Source of the DNA: Paraburkholderia sp. ZP32-5
GTDB taxonomy: Bacteria > Pseudomonadota > Gammaproteobacteria > Burkholderiales > Burkholderiaceae
Direction of reading: 5' to 3'
Length of the DNA stretch: 64,000 bases
NCBI RefSeq assembly: GCF_021390495.1
Contig: NZ_JAJEJP010000003.1
Coordinates: forward strand, 1,364,001 to 1,428,000
The notes beneath the pieces were generated by a model. That model searched no databases, was not told the origin of the DNA, and saw only the letters and a program-made list of their open reading frames with translations. Position 1 is the stretch's first letter. Each line of letters opens with the position of its first letter. Of the stretch, positions 54,172 to 61,500 are shown in pieces. The position numbers were made by a program, and so were the translations under genes.

Positions 54172-55998
54172 TTACGCCGCGCTCAGCGAGTGCTCGGGAC
54201 TCGCGTGGACTTCAGCGAGACGCGTGACGAACTCATCGACGAACACCTGCATGTTCGCGGTCACGTTCTTGTTGCGGATCAGCAGGTAGTTGTAGCCAAA
54301 CAGCGCCGGAATCGCGACGAACAGACCCGTGACGGTGGCAAGCAGTGCCGCCGCGATACCCGGTGCGATTGCGTTGACGTTGACGTCGCCGGCGGCCGCG
54401 ATCGCGGCGAAGGTGATCATCACGCCGACCACCGTACCGAGCAGGCCGAGGAACGGACCGCCCGAAATCGCGATCGTCAGCAGCACCATCGACTTCGACA
54501 GTTGCTGGTTCTCGCGCACGAGCGTGGCATCCATCGTGGCGCGGATCGCTTCGATCGACTCGGCCGTGATCTGCGCGCGACCGTTGCGGTCCATCCGGCT
54601 ATCGATTTCCGACACCCCTGCCGCATACAGACGGTACAGCGACGATTGACGCAGACGGCGGCCCTCGTCGGAGCGTTCGTCGACATGCGACAGACCCACC
54701 AGATGCTTGCCCGCGGTCTCGCGGAAGCGCTTTACGAAGAAGCCGTTGGCCTTGTCCAGCCGGTTCACGTACGACGCCTTCGTGTACATCACGACCCACG
54801 AAATGAACGCCATCACCAGCAGGATGCCGATGACCACCCATGCGTCGATCGTCACCGAATGCACGATCACGCCGAAGTAACCGAAGCCGAAGCCCGACTG
54901 TTTCTCATCGGCACCGTAGGTCACCAGCTTCGATTCGGTGCCTTGATTCAGCGCGTCGATCGCGATCAGCGTCGGCGAACGTGCCACCTTCGACAGGCGC
55001 AGTTCGTCGATCTCGCCAACGTAGCCACCCGCGGCCGGCGCGGCTGCACCGCTTGCCGGAGCCGCGGCAGCGGCCGCGCCCGCGACATCGCCGCCGATTG
55101 CGGTCGGCGTGTTCAGTGCCGGCAGCGTCGCGGCAACCTGACCTGCCTGCTGACCGCCTACGTACAGCGTCACGTTCTTGCCGTCCGCCGTGACCGCGAT
55201 ATGGCTCCACTGATTCGCTGCGACGGCCTGGCCAGCCTGCGCACGGAGCGGTGCCGCACCGCCGTCGACCTCGACATACGGCACGCCGTTGTCGAGTCCG
55301 ATCAGCAGCGCGTTGGCGCCGTCGCGGCGGCTATAGAGCAGCGTGGCCGGCGCGAGCGAGGCCGGCTTGACCCATGCGCTGAAGCTGAAATTGCCGCCTG
55401 CCGCCACGGCCAGCGACGGGCTCGCGGCGATGCTGAGCGGCGTGCCGTCGAACTGCGCGGCGCGGCCGACGATGCCGTCCTCGACCGTCTTGGCCGGCGC
55501 GTTCTGCGCGTTGTTGCCGTACGCGGTGACGTCCTTCGGCGGCGTGCCCGCGGCGTTATCGAAGTGGTACACCAGCGTGTAGTCGGGATCGAATGTCTCC
55601 GACGGCTTGCCGCCATCCGGCGCCTTCTTGTTGCCGTAGTACATCCAGATGGATTGCGTCGCGCCCGCCGGGAACTGAGGCACGTCGACCCACACGAGCG
55701 CCACGCCGAGCACCGCGTCGTACTGCTCGATGTGGTAATTCAGCGGCGTCTTGTCGTCCGCTGCAACGAAACGGATATCCGCGCCGTTGTCCTCCAGGCC
55801 GTCGAACTGGAAGTTGCCCGAGTGCAGGCGGATCAACAGCGGCACGCGGCCAGCCTGCGCCGAAATGTTCGCGCCCTTCGGCGTCGCATCGATCGTGATC
55901 GATTTGCGGTACGACCAGTCGTTCTGCCACCAGGCGTTCGCCACGCCAGGCAGGCAGCCCAGTAGCACCATCGTCAAGAGAAACAAGGCTCGCTTCAC
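54172..55998 (-). CDS. DUF2341-LamG-ExbB fusion protein
   Basis: This 608-aa protein joins a periplasmic sensor-like half to an ExbB/TolQ/MotA proton channel. A signal peptide (1-22, ending ANA) is followed by DUF2341 at about 25-150 (WWQNDWSYRKSITIDATPKG, IWMYYGN). A LamG/concanavalin-like domain covers about 165-340 (VEDGIVGRAAQFDG, FSFSAWVKP, WSHIAVTADGKNVTLYVGG, GYVGEIDELRLSKVARS). The ExbB part starts at about 380, with membrane segments at about 384-406, 503-533 and 546-575 and the GPFLGLLGTVVGVMITF motif. Ordinary ExbB is about 240 aa. The start is GTG 55998, with GGGGGA seven bases upstream. The added domain may bind a glycan or protein in the periplasm and so couple the motor to exoprotein traffic. 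Confidence 0.9.
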   Translation of the reverse strand: MKRALFLLTMVLLGCLPGVANAWWQNDWSYRKSITIDATPKGANISAQAGRVPLLIRLHSGNFQFDGLEDNGADIRFVAADDKTPLNYHIEQYDAVLGVALVWVDVPQFPAGATQSIWMYYGNKKAPDGGKPSETFDPDYTLVYHFDNAAGTPPKDVTAYGNNAQNAPAKTVEDGIVGRAAQFDGTPLSIAASPSLAVAAGGNFSFSAWVKPASLAPATLLYSRRDGANALLIGLDNGVPYVEVDGGAAPLRAQAGQAVAANQWSHIAVTADGKNVTLYVGGQQAGQVAATLPALNTPTAIGGDVAGAAAAAAPASGAAAPAAGGYVGEIDELRLSKVARSPTLIAIDALNQGTESKLVTYGADEKQSGFGFGYFGVIVHSVTIDAWVVIGILLVMAFISWVVMYTKASYVNRLDKANGFFVKRFRETAGKHLVGLSHVDERSDEGRRLRQSSLYRLYAAGVSEIDSRMDRNGRAQITAESIEAIRATMDATLVRENQQLSKSMVLLTIAISGGPFLGLLGTVVGVMITFAAIAAAGDVNVNAIAPGIAAALLATVTGLFVAIPALFGYNYLLIRNKNVTANMQVFVDEFVTRLAEVHASPEHSLSAA

Positions 55999-56067
55999 AG
56001 TTACATCCCCCGATAAGCCGGCCGGTTTTGTCGCGGCCAGCGCAGAACAATCAAGAAAACCAGTTAA

Positions 56068-57738
56068 TTAAAAAGTCCCGCGTACATAGAACTGGAACCG
56101 CGGGCTATATGCCTTCGTGTAGGTCGCCGACCTGAGCGGGAACGCCATTTCGAGCGCCGCGCTCGCGTACTTCATCAACTGGATGCGCGTACCGACACCC
56201 GCGCTCACCAGCGTGAATTCCGAGGTCTGCTCCGGCAGCGGACTCAGCAGCCACAGGTGCGCCGCATCGACGAACGCGTGGAAGCGCCACTCGTCGACCG
56301 CGCTGCCCACGTACTTCGCGATCGACGGGCTTCTCAGTTCGAGCGAACCGATGACCCCGCTGTCGGCCGTGTCTTCAGCCTCCAGGTAGCCGCGCACGGT
56401 ATTGATGCCGCCCGCCGCGAACTGCTCGCTGGACACGAGCGGCGAATTGGCGAACTGCGCGCTGACGTGGCCATTGAGCTGGACATCGCGCGGCAGATCC
56501 TGCGTGTGATTGACGTCGAACTTGCCGTAGACGAAGTCCGGCGTTGCGTTGAAGCGCTTCTGGTCCCACGCGTCCGCATCGCTGCCGAGACCGCGGATGT
56601 TGGTCGTCAGCGACGCGGAGAACGACGTCTGCGAGTTCTTCAGGTTCAACTGGCCGGTGTAGGCGAACGTGACCGGAACGTAGGTGAGCGGCGCCTCCGA
56701 CGTCTGCCCCGCGATCGTGTCGTCCTCGTCGAAGTGCTTGTGATCGATCTCGACGCTCACCGACTGCGAGTAGATGTCGGTCGAAGGCAGCGCATAGATC
56801 GCCGTCAGCCCGAACGACGTGCCCTTGCCCAACACGTTCGTGCCGCCGAGCGACGCGACGTCGCTGTTCGAGTGGAACACCGTCGCCATCAGGCTCCAGT
56901 GCGAGTCCTTCAGCGGCGCGAGATACGAGAACGAATAGACCTGGGCATCGCGCGGGTGCTGCGGCGCGAGCAGGAAGCTGCCCGACATCACATGGCCGAG
57001 CTGCCACAGGTTCGAATAGCTGAGCGATGCGACGGTGCGCAGCTCCGCGGTGTTCGGGCTCTGGTCGTTGTTCAGTTCGAGGCTGCCGTGCGCGGCGCTA
57101 TGGTCGGTCACGTTCAGGTCCACGTCGACCGTCTGCGGCATCACGCCCGGCTTGAGCACCGGAATCACCTGACTGTCCGGCGAGCGGTTCAACTCGGTGA
57201 GCTGCTGCTGCGCGGCGTTGAAGTCCGGTACCGTGCCTTCCGTCAGAGCCGGCACGGCTTCGCGGATTTTCAGCGGCGAGTCGTACTTCGCTCCCTCGAC
57301 GCGCAGACGGCCGACCTTCGCCTCCACCACCTGCAGCACGATCACACCGTTCTTGACCTGCTGCTGCGGCAGCTCGACAGCGACCGACTGGTAGCCGTTG
57401 TCCTGATAGACCTTCTGCAACGCATCGCGCGCGGCGTTCACGTCCTTTAGCGTGCGGCCCGGGCCTTCGAACGGATAGACCGCCTTCTCGACGTCGAGGC
57501 TCGACAGCGTCGTATTACCTCGCACGATGAACTCGTTCACGTCGAACGTCGCCGGCAGTGCGCCCGCCGCGGTGGGCGCCGCGGGTGCCGCGGGTGCCTG
57601 TGCGGCCCCCGCATCCGGTGCTGTCTGCTGCGCCTGTGCCTTGACGAACGGAACCAGCGTCATGCCGCCGATCAACAGTATCCCCGCAAGCCGCGGTCCC
57701 CGGCGGCCCGCCACCTCATCACTTACCCATGGCGTCAT
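56068..57738 (-). CDS. TpsB outer-membrane transporter (ShlB/FhaC/HecB family)
   Basis: This 556-aa protein is the two-partner-secretion pore. A signal peptide ends near AQAQ (residue 37), followed by an Ala/Pro-rich linker. POTRA 1 lies at about 65-142 (FDVNEFIVRGNTTL, GVIVLQVVEAKVG) and POTRA 2 at about 144-215. A 16-strand-type barrel fills 220-556, with the loop-6 VRGYLE motif near residue 448 and a C-terminal Phe (FYVRGTF). POTRA domains recognise the TPS domain of the TpsA. It is the only TpsB in the window for three TpsAs. ATG 57738 has GGGG six bases upstream. It is the first gene of the 14-gene minus-strand cluster, 69 bp before ExbB. Confidence 0.95.
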   Translation of the reverse strand: MTPWVSDEVAGRRGPRLAGILLIGGMTLVPFVKAQAQQTAPDAGAAQAPAAPAAPTAAGALPATFDVNEFIVRGNTTLSSLDVEKAVYPFEGPGRTLKDVNAARDALQKVYQDNGYQSVAVELPQQQVKNGVIVLQVVEAKVGRLRVEGAKYDSPLKIREAVPALTEGTVPDFNAAQQQLTELNRSPDSQVIPVLKPGVMPQTVDVDLNVTDHSAAHGSLELNNDQSPNTAELRTVASLSYSNLWQLGHVMSGSFLLAPQHPRDAQVYSFSYLAPLKDSHWSLMATVFHSNSDVASLGGTNVLGKGTSFGLTAIYALPSTDIYSQSVSVEIDHKHFDEDDTIAGQTSEAPLTYVPVTFAYTGQLNLKNSQTSFSASLTTNIRGLGSDADAWDQKRFNATPDFVYGKFDVNHTQDLPRDVQLNGHVSAQFANSPLVSSEQFAAGGINTVRGYLEAEDTADSGVIGSLELRSPSIAKYVGSAVDEWRFHAFVDAAHLWLLSPLPEQTSEFTLVSAGVGTRIQLMKYASAALEMAFPLRSATYTKAYSPRFQFYVRGTF

Positions 57739-58543
57739 GCGTTACCCCGTGCTCGCCTGGAATTACCTGAGTCCTCTGTCAACCGGTGGCTCAGTCTGGT
57801 CGCCATACATGCTTTCTGAGTCATTTTTTTGACAATCAAATCTGTGATCCTGATTAAAATTCAAACGTATCGGAGCCCCGTTACTTCTCCGTACCGCCAG
57901 ATCCATCGCACGACTGCCTGCACCCGCATGAGCGTCCTGGTCCCCCGCGACGCACTTCCCCGTACAACCGGATACGCAGCGCGATCGCAGTGACACGTTG
58001 CCGCCGCATCCCGCTACCACCGTTTCGCATATCGCTCACCCTCCATAGACGGATCGAATTGCAAGAAACCGCACACATTCTTTGCAATCCCACGCGGCAC
58101 AAGCACGCAGACGGTCTCGCTACGAGCGAAACACGCGACTTGCGCATGGGAAATAACAGCGTTGAACGGACGTGTGCGCGCACAACATGGCGCGCCTGCC
58201 ATGTGAGCCTGGTCGCGACAACCGAATATTTCGTAATGGTTCGTGATGAACCTGATGTGCACTGTTCAGGCCATAGCCGAGCTGTTTCGCCACACGGCTT
58301 AAGCACACGTTCAAGTCATGAATGTGAATACAGATGAGGTATCGCTTCGATTCGTGAAGCAGGTGTACATAGCACTCGAGCAAAGCGCTCGAGTGCTATG
58401 TGTTTCGCGATGAACGAATGTGGACGATCAGGTTGACCGTGCCTGGCGATACGCGTTGAGACTCCTGACGAGAAGACAGCACTGACCGGTGTCGCGCATC
58501 AGCCCGGAAATAAGGCCTGAAACGAGAGTGCCCACCCAAGCGC
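57739..58543 (-). promoter_or_regulatory. Intergenic region upstream of TpsB
   Basis: These 805 bp contain no credible gene; the short ORFs seen there lack protein-like composition and are low in GC. The tpsB promoter region (minus) is AT-rich between about 57800 and 57870 and includes GATTGTCA followed by a run of A, an element also seen before STN 1. The 58367-58401 hairpin marks the end of TpsA 3. Local AT richness compared with flanking genes suggests a regulatory region, but no promoter was assigned. Confidence 0.4.
58367..58401. terminator. Perfect 15-bp inverted repeat after TpsA 3
   Basis: Arms at 58367-58381 and 58387-58401 (GCTCGAGTGCTATGT on the right) pair perfectly around a five-base loop. 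The hairpin lies 143 bp beyond the TpsA 3 stop on the minus strand. No T-run follows on either strand, so it may act as a Rho-dependent stop, a protection element or a regulator site. Confidence 0.5.
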
Positions 58544-61500
58544 CTACATATCGTTCAACCCGTTCTTCTCATCCTTGCTCAGATAGGCACGCTGCGAATC
58601 CCCCAATGCACCGAAGCCAAGCACGGCGACCGAAGCCGACGGGTTATAAGCCACCGGCCCCGGCTTGCGCTTTTTGCGCTCGCCGTCATCGACCGATTCA
58701 CCGAAGCCCTCGACCTGCACCGAGATGGTCCAGTGACGTTGCGGGATCCCCGATGCGTTGTTGCGCACCAGGTTCTGCGCCATCTGCGTAACCGCCGAGG
58801 TGGCCGCGCTCGCCGCCGTCAGCGCGCCGGTATCGACGCTCGCCACCACCGGCACGCCGGTCGTCTTGCCCTGCACCGTGATGTTGACCGCATTGAGCAC
58901 CTGCAACGCGGCAATGTTCAGGTTGCCCGACACGCGGATACCCGCGGCACCCGCGTCCACCGTCCCGCGTGGCGCCAGCAGGTTCACGTTGCCCGGCGGC
59001 GCGTCGGGAATCGTCTGCAGCGTTGCGATACCGGCACCCGTCACCTCGCCGCGCGCATCGACCGTGCAGTAGTGGTTGACATCGCAGTCGTACTGCAACG
59101 GCGGCACGTCGGCGACCGACTTCGAGCCCTTGCCGGCATTGATGTCGCCGTTCGAACTCCAGATCGTCATGTCGCCGCCCTGCTCGGTGAACACGCGGCT
59201 TTGCGCGAGCAGCAGGCTCTGGTCCGTGAAGATGTCGACGTCGCCTTTCTCGAGCGTCAGAATGCCCATCGAGCCCGGGCCGACGACCACGCCGCCGACG
59301 CCGTTGACCAGTTCCGGCGGCGCGACCGTGCTGCCGACCAGCGCCTGTCCGCCCGGGCCGAGAATCGTCACGTTGCCGCCCTGCTGCGTCTGGATCGTCG
59401 TACTGCGAATGTCGAGGTTGCCGGTCGTTACCGTCTGGCCGCCGTTGACGCCGCCGGTCAGGTCGTTCGCGGTGTAGCCGTAGGCAGCCGGGAACAGCGT
59501 GTTGATCGCCTGATAGCCGCGCGAGTACTGCCCGTGGAACGGACTCGACGGGTCGTTGTAGTCATTGCCGACGTCGGTCAGCACGCTGAACAGCACCTGC
59601 TCGGCGAACAGCCGCTGCTCGTATGCGGGCAGCGCCTGGAACTGCTGCCATGCGGTGGCGACGCTCAGCGTGCCCACCTTGGCTGCCGCGGCATCGCGGG
59701 TACTCTGCAGGCCGTCGTCGATACCGTGGCCCGCATCGTATTGCTCCATGAATGCGACCAGCGCGGCAGAGGAACTCGGCACGCCCGCCACCGAACTGGA
59801 CGGATCGATATACGTCGCGACGAAATCGGCCAGGTCGATACCCGGACCGACGCCGAACAGCACGTTCACGTTCGCGCTCTGGTGCGGCAGGTTCGGATTG
59901 TTCGCGTTGCCGACCGCATCGATGCCGGTCGTGCCCGCCTGGTAGAACTCGTTCTGTCCGGTCGCGTTATAGCCTTCCTGGCCATTCGTCAGCGGCCCGA
60001 TATTGCGGCCGGCCTCGATGTCGAACGTACCCGGTCCGCCCAGCGCGAGCACCGGCACGACCGGGCTCGGCGAAGACGCCAGTGGCGTGTCGTAGATATC
60101 GCGCCCGGCGAGGATCTGCGTGACGTCGTCGTCGCGCAGGTTCTGGCCGTTGAACATCAGGTTGACGATGTCCTGCGCGGCTTCGATCTGCGCGGGCTTA
60201 TCGACGCCGACGTTGACGATGTGATTGTAGAAGCCCGCGTTGTTCTGGCCTGGCGCTTCGAACACGCCGTCGACGATGCTGCCGTCGAGGCTGTAGATCT
60301 GCACCGGCAGCGTGTCGTCGGCATGCAGCGGCGTCAGCGTATGGTTGCCGGTGCTGGTGCTGCTGAGCGACGGCACGGTCGTGATGTGATTACCGGCATC
60401 GGGCATCAGCGACGGATCGAGGTCGAGCATGCCGAACGTGGGGAAGGCATTTTCCTGCGACGACAGACTGATCGACTGCGCGGCGATCAGGCTCAGTTCG
60501 CCGGTCGGCGACGGGAATAGCTCGCCGCCCGACGCAACCGTGATGCCGCCGGCCAGCGCGGCAATCTGGACGCTCGCGGGCAGCACGTACGACATGTCGT
60601 CGCCCGCGCCGCCGATCAGATTCAGCGATCCTGGACTGGTCGCGAGCGTGCCGAGTTCGACGTTGCCGGTCGTCGCCGCGATATCGAGCGCGGAGCGGGT
60701 CGAATACGCCTGCTCGTCCGGCTTGCCCGGCTGGCCGAAACTCGTGACATAGGACGGATCGACCATCGCGCCGATGTCGACGCCCTGGCGCGCGCTGACG
60801 TCGAACACCGCGTCCTGTGCGCCGAGCACCGTCGCGATCTGGCCCAGCGACAGGTTGTGGTTTCCGCCGACGGTGAACACGTTCGGGTTGTAGGTCGTGT
60901 AATCGCTGCCGTCCGGGGCGATCTGTCCGCCCGCGCTGATCGTCGCATTGCCGCGGCCGACGAAATAGTCGCCGCTCAGAATATTGCCGCCGGCCACGAC
61001 GCTGAGGTTGCCGCCGCCGACCGTCACCGCGCTATTCGACGCGTCCAGATACCAACTGGTCGGCAACGACACCGCGAGATCGACGATATTGCCGCCGGCC
61101 GACACCGATACATTGCCGCCGACGCTCATCACCCCCTGATCGAAGCCGCCGAAGTTGATCGACGCCTGCGTGACGTTGCCGTTCGAGTCCACCGGGTTGC
61201 CGGTTTCCATCCACTGCCACCAGAACTGACGGATATCGGTGCCGACGTTGCCGGTGATGCTGCCGTCCGCATCGATGGCCTGCTCGACGCCGACGATGTC
61301 GTGTTGCGCGTGAATCGAAATGTCGCCGCCGGCCTCCGGACTGACAGTCGGGCTGACCACCAGTCCGGCAATCCCTTGACTCGGATTGGCGTTGATCAGC
61401 GTCGCGCTCTGGCCGACCGGTGCGCCCGCCGCCGGTATGCCGGCCGTGTAGATGGCGCCCGGCGCGGTGGTGTCGAGCAGTTGCACGTCGTTGGCCGCGG

